A DNA stretch of 64,000 nucleotides from Siphlonurus alternatus (lineage: Eukaryota; Arthropoda; Insecta; Ephemeroptera; Siphlonuridae). The position numbers and the translations under genes are program-made. The stretch covers positions 38,775,950-38,839,949 of the forward strand of contig OX463781.1 in the NCBI GenBank assembly GCA_949825025.1. The letters are read 5' to 3'. Shown piece by piece: positions 22,059 through 32,699 of this stretch (the stretch's first letter is position 1; every line of letters starts with the position of its first letter). The notes beneath the pieces were generated by a model. It made no database searches. It saw only the letters and a list, made by a program, of their open reading frames with translations, and was not told where the DNA came from.

Positions 22059-25000
22059 CCCCACGTCAATCCCTGCATGTTTCTGCATGTGTCCTTTTCT
22101 CCTGGGCTGCATTCAAGAAAGGATCGGTGTCAGATGCTTTGCATGCTGCGCTGTGCCCCGGATTGGTGTTGCGGGGGATTTAGGGCGCCTGTGGCGCCAT
22201 GTGGGGTGAGACAACCCTCTGTAGGTAGCATGTTGCATGTGTCTCTTTGTCCTACTGCGCGCATAAGCAACCGGTGATTGGGGGAGATGCATGTGCAAGC
22301 ACTACAGGGGGATGTGCCTATGTCTGAACCTTGCCGCGGTGTGGGGGCTGCTTGTGCCGTCGTATATGACTTGTCATATGCGGCGGTCCGAGCTCCAACA
22401 GACGGGTTTCGTAGCCTGGGAGGGATTTCACGATCCTTCTCAGCCCATATCAGGCACTGCCTGGTATGAAGAGTGGACGCTTGTGCCTGTCCCGGTTTCC
22501 ACTTAGTTAGACAGGCAAATCCTGGCAATGCTGGGGACTCCTCGGTTTGGGCTAACCCCCCGTTCCGGTGGAGTATAATTAAATGGTTCCTAGTCGATCA
22601 ACGCAAAGGCCCCCCGATCACGCCGGTATCTCGGATGTGCCGGCAGCACCGAGTGGTGGGGGGCAAGGGAACCAGCCGAGCCATGCGCGGAGGAGGTGGA
22701 CGGAGGAGCTTTGCAACGAGTTGCTTCTCTGCTATGAGAGTAGTTCACCTTTGCGGAGAGGATATATAGCGCGTCTTCATCAGATGTGGCAGCAGCTTCA
22801 TCCGGAGATGAACGTTTCAGCGCAGAATCTGCGTGACCAAGCCAATTCTCTGCGAAGTCGTCGGGGCCTTCAGCCTGGAACTCTGGCGCAAGCTTCTTCA
22901 AGCTCCGAATCCTCGGGTTCCGAAGATGAAGGGCGGCAGCCTGCTGTGCCTTTCGTGGAGGAGCCAATTCTTGAGCCTCATCCGGTTCGAGATTTTGAGG
23001 GAGAGCTGCAGGAGGAGATTGTGAACACCAGTCAGAGTTTCTCACGAAGACCATTTCTATGCAAGCCCAGAGGGAAGATCCGGGCTCAACATCTGTCTGC
23101 GATGAATGGTGAGCTTGCCTCGTATTTGACCCAAGAGTCCACAATGATGGACTTGAATGTGGCCGTCTTTGCTGCGGCAAAGCTTTTGCTGCCAAAGCAG
23201 AAAGAAGGTCCAAGTGCCCAGGAGAAGATCCGGGCGCAAATAGCTGACCTGGAGGAGAAGATTTTGGAGGCCCGAAGAGGTGCGTCAAGGATCCAGAGTG
23301 TAGTCGAGTTTGTTCGTTCCGGGAGACCAGCTTCCCGGAAAATGAAGCATCTGTTGGCTTCGATGCGGCAAACCTACAAGACTCTGCGCTTCTCGGTTTT
23401 GGTGGTAGCAAAACAGAAGTTTCTGGATCGTATTCGCACCATGAAGGCTGTGAAGGAGAGAAAGCTGAGTCGCCTGCGGTGGTTGGAGGACAACGATGTC
23501 TTCCTCAACGACACCAGGCGTTTCCTGGAAAGGGAAAGACCAGCCCCTCCTGAAAATCCTCCTTCGAGGGAAGCTGTTCGTGCTTTTTGGGCGGGCATTT
23601 ACGAGGTGGAGGCTCCATTCAACGCAGAATCTCAGGCTCTTAAGGAGTTTGGGAGGCTCTGCAGAAGGTTGCAACCTAACCAGGCTCCGTGTCCAGATAT
23701 CACAGCTGAGAGTGTTGCAAAATCCCTCAAGGGAAAGCGCAACTGGGCAGCACCGGGATTGGATAAAATCCATTTGTTCTGGTGGAAGCATCTCACTGCT
23801 GTACATGTGCACCTTGCAAGGCATTTTACTGCCATGGTGCGGGGCACGGAAGAAATACCAGCCTGGTTAGTGGAGGGACGTACCAGCTTGTTCCCCAAGG
23901 ATGGCGACTTGTCGATTCCTGCTAATTACCGACCAATCACCTGCCTCAACACCCAGTATAAGACCTTCACTGGTGTGTTAGATGAGATGGTGGGCGATTC
24001 CATTCAGCCTGTTTGGATGGAGTTGCACGAACAGAAGGGGGCGAGGCGAGGTCACGAGGGGTGTAAGGAAAACCTGCTTTTGGATAGGTGTGTCTGTCAA
24101 GATGCCATCCAGCACAAGCGGAACCTCTCGGTGGCTTGGGTGGACTTCAGGAAGGCCTTTGACATGACGTCTCATGGCCTAGTTGTACATCTGCTGGAGA
24201 TCCTGAGAGTTCATCCGGACCTTGTGAGATGCATTGGGGACCTGATGCCGCTGTGGAGGACCCGGTTCCAGTGTCGAGTTGGAGGCCGGGTAGCCTATAC
24301 AGACCATGTGGTGTTCAGGAGGGGAGTGTTCCAAGGGGACTCTCTTAGCCCTAGGCTCTATTGCATTTCACAAATGCCTCTTTCTGCGATTCTCAGATTG
24401 CAGGACGGTTATGCGGCTGGCCCACCCTCATGTCGGGACCATAAGGTCACCCATACCTTTTTCATGGATGACCTGAAAATTTTTGGTTCGAGCAAAGCCA
24501 AGCTCAAGGAGTCACTTGAGGTTGTTAAAGCTTATGCATCAGATACAGGGATGGAGCTAGGAGTCAACAAGTGCGCAGTTTTGCACATTCTGCGGGGAAA
24601 GGTGGATGGCGAGAGGGAGGATGTTGAGTTAACAGACGGGAGCATTATTCATCATCTTGATGCCGAAGCGCGGTACAAGTACCTGGGAGTGAGTGAGAGT
24701 CACGTTCAGGATACTGTGAAGTGCCAGGCCGCACTTCGTGGCGAGTATGTCCGACGCCTGAAGAAGATTTGGGGCTCCAGGTTGTCGGGTCGCAACAAGA
24801 TCCATGCGACAAACATGCTTGCTGTCCCTGTCATGCTCTACACGTTTGGCGCCATGAAGTGGAACGTGATGGAGCTTAGAGACCTCGATTTCACCACGAG
24901 GAAGATCATGTCCTCCAGTTTTAGCCACCACAAGAGAGCCTCGGTAGAGCGGGTCTATCTCCCTCGTGAGCAGGGGGGTAGGGGCTTGTTGGGAGTGGAG

Positions 25001-26210
25001 AACATTTACAATCGGATGGTTCTCTCGATGGCTTGTCGAGTAGCAACGAGTGTGGATCCCCATTTGCAGCTTGTGTATCAGCATGAGCTGTACAGACGTG
25101 GAGCGTTTTTGTTCAGTGCAGCTGAAAGGGCAGCGCAAATCCTTGGGTTAGAGCTGGACTTGGCACAGCCGGATGCGAGGCCAGGCGAGAATCTCGCAGG
25201 GTTGCCTCGTGCTGTGGCTAAGAAGAGGGTGTGGGAGGCGGAGTGTAGGATGCTGATGCAAGGGCACATGGAGAAGAACATGCACAGTGTGTTTTTCAAG
25301 AACATCGAGAGCTTGGGCCTGAGCAGGGAGCGGACCTTTGCCTTCCTTCAATCCTCCGGCTTGACATCTGAGGCTGAGAGCAATATCATCAAGATGCAAG
25401 ATGGTGTGTTTGCGACCCTTGCGTACCAGCAGGTCGTGTTTGGGCGTCACTTGGATGCCAAGTGTCGGGCGTGTTTCCGATTCCCCGAGACCACCATGCA
25501 TCTGTTCTCTGCCTGTTCATTCTACGCCAGGACTCTGTACATTGAGCGGCATAATTCTGCATTGAGAGTGCTTTATTTCCACCTAAGGCACCATTTTGGT
25601 ATTGACGAAACGCCTGTCATACCATTCGCTCCGGGGGACGTAGAGGCAGTGGTAGAGAGCGACCAGGTGAAGATCTTCTGGAATTACTCGTTCCCTACCA
25701 CTCGCCAGCTCCATGCTACCAAGCCAGACATTGTTCTGCTTGAGAAGCGCAAGAAGGTCATGACAGTGATTGAATTTTCTGCTCCTGCGGAGCACAACAT
25801 CACTGACAAGTACACAGAAAAGCGCGACAAGTATCGAGACCTTGTCATGGACTTGCGACAATGCTACCGGGGACATTCGGTGTCACTTGTTGTCCTGTTG
25901 GTTGGCGTGATGGGTGGGGTGCCTGACACACTACTCTCGGGGCTTCGGCAAGTACCAGGTTGCCGTGGATCCGCTGAGCGGCTGGCGGATGCCATGCAGA
26001 AGGCAGTGTTGCTGGGCTCTCTTCGTCTCCTTCGTGCGCATGGGGAGGTTGGGTGAGGTGCACCCATAAAAATAGAAAAGGCAGCCCTGGAGTTTACTGC
26101 ACGAGAGTGCGGAGCGCCGGGGTCGAGTTTCTCTAGCTGTTGAAGTTGTTAGATGAGGAATACTCTGTTTTACATGGAGCCTGTACTTTCAACTTTGGCA
26201 TGCTGAGGGG

Positions 26211-26242
<32 letters not shown>
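22058..26242 (+). mobile_element. R4/Dong-like non-LTR retrotransposon, copy 2, apparently full length
   Basis: About 4.2 kb: a GC-rich 5' leader (22058-22582), one long ORF, a 155-bp 3' untranslated region and a poly-A tail of about 30 (26212-26242), with AAT repeats on both flanks. No LTRs. The GC content and CpG density contrast strongly with the AT-rich surroundings. The ORF is intact and the target repeat flanks are clean, which suggests a young, possibly mobile copy. The leader resembles no other part of the window; whether it contains an HDV-like self-cleaving ribozyme, as in R2 relatives, needs folding. Confidence 0.92.
22583..26056 (+). CDS. Retrotransposon polyprotein: Myb-like, reverse transcriptase, CCHC, restriction-like endonuclease
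   Basis: 1157 codons, intact. ATG at 22583 follows an in-frame TAA immediately upstream, so it is the first possible start. Residues about 36-95 (RRRWTEELCNELLLCYES onward) look like a Myb/SANT-type DNA-binding helix set with the RRRW start. A charged region with coiled-coil character follows (about 210-300). Reverse transcriptase spans roughly 380-760: GLDKIHLFWW, NYRPITCLNT, catalytic Asp521 in VDFRKAFD, GVFQGDSLSP, and FMDD at 627-630. Cys961, Cys964, His973 and Cys978 form the zinc knuckle. KPD at 1047-1049, Glu1064 and KRDKYRDL make the PD-(D/E)xK restriction-like endonuclease. This order is known for R2/R4/Dong-type elements, which nick a specific target and prime cDNA synthesis from it. 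FMDD in place of YADD resembles the R4/Dong branch; clade assignment is from memory, not a tree. Confidence 0.93.
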   Translation: MVPSRSTQRPPDHAGISDVPAAPSGGGQGNQPSHARRRWTEELCNELLLCYESSSPLRRGYIARLHQMWQQLHPEMNVSAQNLRDQANSLRSRRGLQPGTLAQASSSSESSGSEDEGRQPAVPFVEEPILEPHPVRDFEGELQEEIVNTSQSFSRRPFLCKPRGKIRAQHLSAMNGELASYLTQESTMMDLNVAVFAAAKLLLPKQKEGPSAQEKIRAQIADLEEKILEARRGASRIQSVVEFVRSGRPASRKMKHLLASMRQTYKTLRFSVLVVAKQKFLDRIRTMKAVKERKLSRLRWLEDNDVFLNDTRRFLERERPAPPENPPSREAVRAFWAGIYEVEAPFNAESQALKEFGRLCRRLQPNQAPCPDITAESVAKSLKGKRNWAAPGLDKIHLFWWKHLTAVHVHLARHFTAMVRGTEEIPAWLVEGRTSLFPKDGDLSIPANYRPITCLNTQYKTFTGVLDEMVGDSIQPVWMELHEQKGARRGHEGCKENLLLDRCVCQDAIQHKRNLSVAWVDFRKAFDMTSHGLVVHLLEILRVHPDLVRCIGDLMPLWRTRFQCRVGGRVAYTDHVVFRRGVFQGDSLSPRLYCISQMPLSAILRLQDGYAAGPPSCRDHKVTHTFFMDDLKIFGSSKAKLKESLEVVKAYASDTGMELGVNKCAVLHILRGKVDGEREDVELTDGSIIHHLDAEARYKYLGVSESHVQDTVKCQAALRGEYVRRLKKIWGSRLSGRNKIHATNMLAVPVMLYTFGAMKWNVMELRDLDFTTRKIMSSSFSHHKRASVERVYLPREQGGRGLLGVENIYNRMVLSMACRVATSVDPHLQLVYQHELYRRGAFLFSAAERAAQILGLELDLAQPDARPGENLAGLPRAVAKKRVWEAECRMLMQGHMEKNMHSVFFKNIESLGLSRERTFAFLQSSGLTSEAESNIIKMQDGVFATLAYQQVVFGRHLDAKCRACFRFPETTMHLFSACSFYARTLYIERHNSALRVLYFHLRHHFGIDETPVIPFAPGDVEAVVESDQVKIFWNYSFPTTRQLHATKPDIVLLEKRKKVMTVIEFSAPAEHNITDKYTEKRDKYRDLVMDLRQCYRGHSVSLVVLLVGVMGGVPDTLLSGLRQVPGCRGSAERLADAMQKAVLLGSLRLLRAHGEVG

Positions 26243-26244
<2 letters not shown>

Positions 26245-26295
26245 ATAATAATAATATTTATTATTATTATTATTATATTTATTATTATTATTATT
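26242..26295. repeat. (AAT)n/(ATT)n microsatellite after the poly-A tail
   Basis: AAT units pass into TATTTATTATTATT blocks. Probably target-derived sequence of copy 2. Confidence 0.85.
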
Positions 26296-26387
26296 TTTTT
26301 GCTATTGACGTGAACTAATTTAATATTGTCTCTGTACAATTAAAAAGGTTTAAATAAAATATTATTATTTTCGTCGAAAATTTTCGT

Positions 26388-26484
26388 CATTCGGCTCGAC
26401 TCAGTCAGTGAAGTTCTTCGTTACAAACAACACACCAATGACTGAAGATGTTACAAACATGACGAAAACCAAGTTAAATGCGAA
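26388..26484 (-). repeat. Dispersed repeat, family I copy 2
   Basis: Inverse of 17955-18052: GAAGTTCTTCGTTACAAAC, AATGACTGAAGATGTTACAA and AACCAAGTTAAAT are complements of the first copy. It abuts the left end of the 2.9 kb element. Confidence 0.65.
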
Positions 26485-27194
26485 CCAGGGTATATATCGG
26501 TAGTCATCTGGCAAAACCGGTCAACTGGCTTTTTAGAAACTTTACAGGAGAGCCAAAAAACACTTTTTTGAGCGTTTAAAAATTCATAAATAATTTGTTA
26601 TTTTACTGATTTTTATGATTTTTTTTTGTGGTATCACTTAATTACGAATGTAGCTTGTAGTGAAATTAGAAATTCAATACAATTAATAATTAATTCAGGA
26701 AAAAATAAAATGTCCCAAAATTAGCCAGATAGCCGATTTTGCCAGACTCAGATTCAGGAATTTGTAGCCACTTGGCCGGTTTTGCCAGACTGCAATTAGC
26801 TTTTTTTCCACCAGTTATCCGCTTTTGCCAGACTCAAATTCAGGATTTTTTAAATTTAGCATTATAAAATAAGTTAACAATTAAATTACTATTTTATTAT
26901 ATTGAGCAACTGGATTTTAATCTACATAAAAAATAATAATATACAAAATAATAATTGCGTATAATAATCATCACTTGAAATTGAAGCTTAATTGTTGTGC
27001 TTCTTAACGGTAGCATTATAATTTATAACAATTATGCTTTGTAAGATAATAAATTACTAGCGCTTTTGAACATTATTACGCAATATAATTCTTTATATAC
27101 CAATGTACAACATGCACTTCAATTATAAATTAAAATAATATACTCATTAAGTGGGTATTGTAGGTTCAAAAAAAGTTTATCTACACAAAAATAA

Positions 27195-28236
27195 CAGCAG
27201 TGCGCTTGACCAGGTCTCGTCAGATCACTGAAGTCAAGCAACGCCGAGCGTGGTAAGCAGTTGGATGAGTGACAATTTTCAACAAAAAATGCATTACCAG
27301 GGGTAAATCATTGCGCTTTTCCACTATGTGGTTCCCCTGGCTTTGGACCATTGCACTTCCGATTCATTGACAAAAGCTCTAGCGACCATCCTGTCTGAGG
27401 TTTCCACGTTTCCCTCAGTCACAGGTAAATTCCGGGAAGAATTGCAATTAAAGTAAAGTGCGCGCCAGAAAAAAACGTTGAGTTAGTATTTTCTAAAAAT
27501 AGGTTAAGTAGTCCTCCATATCAAACCAAAATTCAAAAAATTATATCTCAAATAGGTTTGCAAGAAAAAAAATCCAAAGTCAGAGTGAACGCGTTGCTTA
27601 ACATGGGCCTTACCGGACAAAAACCCTCGAATATCTCGAAAAAATACACCGTTAGATGGTATGAAAAAAATATAGTAATGTTTTATGACCCAAGCTTTAA
27701 CCAAAAACCGATTAAAAAAAAATTCTCTCGAATCCATTTTTCCGTAAAAAAATAATAAAAAATCTTATGGGAATTAACATGATAGATTTTCTTGATTTTT
27801 TTACGGAAAAATGGATTCGAGAGAATTTTTTTAATTGGTTTTTGGTTAAAGCTTGGGTCATAGAACTTAACTATATTTTTTTCATACCATCTAACGGTGT
27901 ATTTTTTTTTTAGATATTCGAGGGTTTTTGTCAGGTAAGGCCCCATGTTAAGCAACGCGTTCACTCTGACTTTGGAATTTTTTTCTGGCAAACCTATTTG
28001 AGATAGAATTTTTTGAATTTTGGTTTGATTTGGAGGACTACTTGAACTATTTTTAGAAAATACTAACTCAACTTTTTTTTCTGGCGAGCACTTTACTTTA
28101 AGGCCGTGGCCGCCCCCGTTCCAGAAGAGCCCGCGAAATGCTTACGTTAAGTTAGGGTTCGGGGATTCAAAGTAGTATGTTATTAGATTAATTAATAAAT
28201 AGAAGTAAAATATAACCAAATACGGGGGTTTGATTA
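27195..28236 (+). mobile_element. 5S-headed SINE, family A, split by a foldback element
   Basis: Head and body run from CAGTGCGCTTGACCAGGTCT to the core at TTTCCACGTTTCCCTCAGTC and GGGAAGAATTGCAA (27447), then stop. The SINE resumes at 28102 with GGCCGTGGCCGCCCCCGTTC, AGAAGAGCCCGCG and the 3' tail to about 28236. The missing join is exactly the position of the 654-bp foldback. The SINE itself lies in the 2.9 kb element. Confidence 0.85.
27448..28101. repeat. 654-bp foldback element inserted in a SINE
   Basis: Almost the whole length is two inverted arms. TTAAAGTAAAGTGCGCGCCA opposes TGGCGAGCACTTTACTTTAA. Inner blocks such as GTCAGAGTGAACGCGTTGCT, ACCGTTAGATGGTATGAAAA and TTCTCTCGAATCCATTTTTC have close complements, with a roughly 45-bp loop near 27750-27795. 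Small frames on each strand mirror one another because of the palindrome and are not genes. No clear target duplication beyond TTAA-like ends. Confidence 0.88.
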
Positions 28237-28251
28237 AAAATTTGCTTCTTC

Positions 28252-28665
28252 TTTATTTTTTTTTTTTTTTATTTTTTTTTTTTTTTTTACTACAAGGACA
28301 CACCCCTAAGAGCTTACAGCTCGCGGCGGGGTAATGGGTAGGGATAAAGTAGGAAAAGGATGGCGGCCCATGGCTTGTTACGCATCCTAGCATTTACTGA
28401 GGTGAGACTGAATAAGGAATCATGGAAAACCTCAGTCTGGACGGACACCTCTACTTTTTATCAATGGACCAAAGTGATGTCCAAAGCCTGGGTAACCACA
28501 CACAAGTGCATCACTGCACTGGGTGGAAAGAGAGAAGAGTTTACCGAGTAGCGTAATTTCTACTTAAAACGGTCACCCATCCAAGTACTAACCACGCGCG
28601 ACGCAGCCTGACTTCGGTGCTCTAACGAGAACCGGTCGAATCAATGCAATGCGCCACGCTCGACC
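28252..28665 (-). mobile_element. 5S-headed SINE, family B (near full length)
   Basis: A T-rich run (28252-28288) is the A tail of a minus-strand copy. It contains the complement of the TTATCCCTACC block, the core (GGAAAACCTCAGTC), GGACACCTCTACTTTTTATC, GGGTAACCACACACAAGTGC, GGTCACCCATCCAAGTACTA (5S C box) and CGGTGCTCTAACGAGAACCG, ending GCGCCACGCTCGACC. Best preserved 5S portion of family B in the window. Confidence 0.88.
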
Positions 28666-28728
28666 TAAATATTTGCTGCACCCTTCTTTTATAATTAATT
28701 AATTATTATTTGAAAATCATAAAAATTA

Positions 28729-28952
28729 CAGGGATCGGATGCAAGATGCACACGGATGCGCAAAAATGGGCTTGCATCCGCATCCGTGCATCCCAGATGC
28801 ACAGGAAAAAATGAATGCATCCGGATGCGCATCCCAGATGCATGAAAAATAAATTTGCATCCGGATGCGCATTCATGGATGCACGAAAAAATTAATTTGC
28901 ATCCGGATCCGCATCTCGGATGCACGAAAAAAACGCGTGCATCCGGTCCCTG
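28729..28952. repeat. hAT-like palindromic element built of GGATGCGCATCC-type units
   Basis: Ends CAGGGATCGGATGCA and TGCATCCGGTCCCTG. The interior is four to five reiterations of TGCATCCGGATGCGCAT-like words separated by GAAAAAA-type spacers. The termini match the CAGGGACCGGAT ends of the hAT-like elements at 4238 and 44981, but an exact 8-bp duplication is not evident here. No transposase. Confidence 0.65.
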
Positions 28953-29424
28953 AATTCATAAAAAATAATTATCTATTATAGTCTATAATAATCAGTATTA
29001 AAAATAAATAATTTTAAATTAATAAAAATTAAAAATCTTCAATTATTTTTGTAACAAGATTAGAGCCAGATATCCGGTTTTGCCAGATTCATGAGACAGC
29101 TTTTTAAACCACTTGTCCGCTTTTGCCAGATTCATGATGAACTTTTTTCAACCACTTGTCCGGTTTTGCCAGACTCAACTATGAGAAAAATATTTTCAAA
29201 AATCTTGATATTTTTGCCCTTAAATATTAAAAAAAAAATAGTTGCATTGTTCAGATGACAAAATGCTTCTAGAATATCATAGGATTCAATGGAATGTACA
29301 GCACTATGCAAAAAAACGCATATCGAAAATTTCGCCACTTGACCGGTTTTGCCAGATGACTACCGATATAATGTTACTGATATGTTGTATATATCCCGCA
29401 ATCTTGTTTATTGTTTGTTTTGTT

Positions 29425-29560
29425 AAAGTCGGGGCCACTTATTATTATTTATTTATTATTTCACTACAGAGTACATATGTACATACATACAAGATATAAT
29501 AACACTGGGTGGGGATAACAACAAAGCACCAATGGCACTATATCACAGAAATGGCTACTA
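29425..29560 (-). repeat. Probable LINE 3' end
   Basis: Read on the minus strand, GTGCTTTGTTGTTATCCCCA leads to a TGTATGTATGTACATATGTA stretch and CTCTGTAGTGAAATAATAAA, ending in (ATAA)n. This looks like the 3' untranslated end of a non-LTR element. No coding part remains. Confidence 0.3.
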
Positions 29561-29581
29561 TATCCTTATGAAACTATACAT

Positions 29582-29668
29582 CTTTGATTTGACGTCACGA
29601 ACCTTTTTCCTTTGTTCTCCAATATAATTGTAATGGGAGGGTCACGTGACGTCAAACCAAAGATAAAT
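29582..29668. repeat. Short palindrome with TGACGTCA-type ends
   Basis: ATCTTTGATTTGACGTCACG opposes CACGTGACGTCAAACCAAAGAT around a 40-bp loop. Non-coding, probably a small MITE. Confidence 0.55.
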
Positions 29669-30861
29669 GGAAACGAATATACTATTCAATTTTGTGTTTA
29701 ATAACGCCGCGGATTTATGAAGTTTTTTTCTCCATATTGATAAATATAATATTCCATTAATTATATTTAAATACATAAGTAAAAATTAGGTTATTTATGT
29801 TATTTATTGAAAATTAAATAAACGCATTTTGAAACAAGATGAGTATAGAAAGAATTTAGCAAAATATATTTTAATTATATTAAGATTAAGATTTGGTATA
29901 CAGTCGCTGTATATAATAAAATGTATCAGTTGCACATACAAATAAAAAGTTATTTTTTTTTCTTTAAAAAAAAAAGAAAATATAGATTTTTCTTTGTATA
30001 AAACCAACAGTTGTCATATTTATGTTTTTTTATCGACGATATTTTTCCCCTTTTTATTGTGCCACTTTGTTATTATTGTACCAACTGTTCATATATATAC
30101 TTTTTTCTTATCATAAAGCAACATGTTGTAAAACAACTCTTTTTTCTTTAAGTCTTAAATTGATGATTTATGTTTTTATAACGGACAATTTGAATTTCCT
30201 CATGAGTATCCATTAAATATTATGCTGGGTAGTAGTGGGGAATAGAACATTAGAACATTACGGTTATATATATAATAATTGAAAGCATTGCAAGAGGGAA
30301 AGACATGCTTTATATATGAAAAGACATGCATAATATTGGGCTTATTGCCTTGCTATATATCCGCGTTTGTATTGTTCAAATCTTGCACAAAAGCGAGCGT
30401 TACGTACATAATATATATATATATATATATTACATTGTAAGACCCTCCATCTAAAAAAACATACGATGAGGGTGATAAAGTTGTAATATACATTATATTT
30501 GAATAAGAAATTGAACCTTGTTGCAACAACTTGCTAGTTTGTGTATTGTTACGTATTGTACGTAGAAAGGCGGGGGAACTGAACCAATCCAGCTAATAGT
30601 TTGATCACTATAAAGCGTGTGTATAAGAATAGACTGGACGTAAAATTGGGTTTATTGTATGTCTATATGACGGTGGAAGCATTTTTCTGAGAAATTGAAA
30701 CGTGCACATTATTTAATAATAATATCAATTTGCTTTAATAAATTTAATAAATATAACAATCTGCATGAATATTGCATGCATATTTGGATACAGAATTTTG
30801 CATTGTAACTTTTTTTCAGATTGGAATAACGTAATTAACGCCCTTAAAAAGCATGCAAAAT
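29669..30861. other. AT-rich intergenic, nothing recognised
   Basis: Low-complexity, with a TA run at 30410-30430. Small frames are Phe/Ile/Tyr-rich and unsupported. Confidence 0.5.
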
Positions 30862-30940
30862 TCTGTGACGTCATAGTCATGCAACTATTTAACACGAAAG
30901 CATAAGAAGAGATGCTGTATGACTATGACGTCACAGTGTA
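30862..30940. repeat. CRE-bearing inverted repeat, family E
   Basis: TCTGTGACGTCATAGTCATG opposes TATGACTATGACGTCACAG around a loop. The same words recur at about 5140-5165 and 35700-35715. Confidence 0.6.
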
Positions 30941-31078
30941 TTTCTTGTCGATTTTTAGTGGGCTGGAAGCTTCAAATAAATATGAAAAAAATATATAGCA
31001 CAAAACTCCTCTATCAAAATGTAATAAAAATTCATGCTATTAATATAAAATTTCTACGACTAAATATATTAAAAATTA

Positions 31079-31217
31079 TGGGTGCGATTCACGAAGAAGT
31101 TAGACAGATTTTTAACCACGTTTAGCTTAACCACGTTTAACTATACCTGTTTTACGTATTAAACCACCTAGTTAAACGTGGTTAGAAACCTGGCTAACTG
31201 CTTCGTGAATTGCGCCC
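31079..31217. repeat. Palindromic MITE, family F copy 2
   Basis: Starts GGGTGCGATTCACGAAGAAG and ends GCTTCGTGAATTGCGCCC. The arms contain AACCACGTTTAGCTTAACCA and TTAAACGTGGTTAG-type complements. It shares termini and arms with 34348-34501. Confidence 0.75.
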
Positions 31218-31568
31218 TATTATTATAAATTGCAAACACTTCAATTTTAAAATTATCAAATGAAATTGAATATCTACAATACAATTTATTATTATTAACA
31301 ATTTTGTATTAAATTCGTTAAAATAGCAACTCTGAGAAGTGCTATTGAAATTTAAATACGTGAAATAAGTAATAATTATAAGCATGTAATTATAAATTCC
31401 TAAACATGAAAACAAATAAAATAAACAAACTTTTTTACATAATATTTTTACTTAATATCAATGCAATAAAAGAGAGATTATTGTATATTATTACATTTCA
31501 AACATGAATATTTATAATACTATAGTATGTATTTTAACTATTTTATAGCAATTTTAAATATTTTCCGA
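31218..31568. other. AT-rich intergenic, nothing recognised
   Basis: No coding or repeat signal beyond AT-rich simple sequence. Confidence 0.45.
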
Positions 31569-31905
31569 TCTCTGTAATGTAGTGGTTATTGCCCCTGGCT
31601 CCTGTCCGAGAGGTCCCCAGTTCAATACCCGAACACGGAAGACTTTTCATGACTTGGTAATGGGTGTGACTGATTACTAGATGATTCCAGAGTGTCAGGA
31701 GGAAGGCAGCTTACAGCTGTCTATACTCCGCTGCCCTGCAGTCTTGCACTGCCATTGCAGGTTACACAGATCTGGTAGTAGGAGCCCAGAAGAGTGCAAG
31801 AAAGGGCTCCGGGAGCCTGGTAAGCTCCAGTATGGTCGTAAGATAACTCTTACTGACAAGGCTAAATATCGGCCTGGCCACACCCGAAAGGCTAAAATAG
31901 CGTCA
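31569..31905 (+). mobile_element. tRNA-headed SINE (distinct family)
   Basis: CTCTGTAATGTAGTGGTTA fits a pol III A box, and CCCAGTTCAATACCC fits a B box about 35 bp downstream. The tRNA-like head is followed by a 250-bp GC-richer body (CAGCTTACAGCTGTCTATAC, GGTTACACAGATCTGGTAGT, CGGCCTGGCCACACCCG) typical of a SINE. The shared core found in the other SINEs is not recognisable. The frames at 31681-31938 and its reverse are chance. Confidence 0.65.
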
Positions 31906-32651
<746 letters not shown>

Positions 32652-32699
32652 CTTCTCCAACACATGCAAAATCCTACGCCAATGTCACAAGATGATATT

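Larger units (their letters stand above)
26493..29370. mobile_element. 2.9 kb inverted-repeat element with reiterated TTTTGCCAGA motif
   Basis: The first 32 bases (TATATCGGTAGTCATCTGGC and 12 more) are the exact reverse complement of the last 32 (29339-29370). Inside each end are subterminal repeats of the form CCACTTGTCCGGTTTTGCCA-GA: on the left at about 26743, 26780 and 26823, on the right at about 29073, 29120 and 29162. With the termini this makes eight TTTTGCCAGA words. No ORF spans the element. Three later insertions account for about 1.65 kb, leaving an original element of about 1.2 kb. Repeated subterminal motifs are a known transposase-binding arrangement; the superfamily cannot be assigned from the termini. 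Confidence 0.8.

Noticed and set aside
22590..23411. 273-codon minus-strand frame opposite the retrotransposon ORF
   Set aside because: Shadow of the GC-rich plus-strand coding sequence; no domain of its own. The same applies to other frames within 19733-26067.
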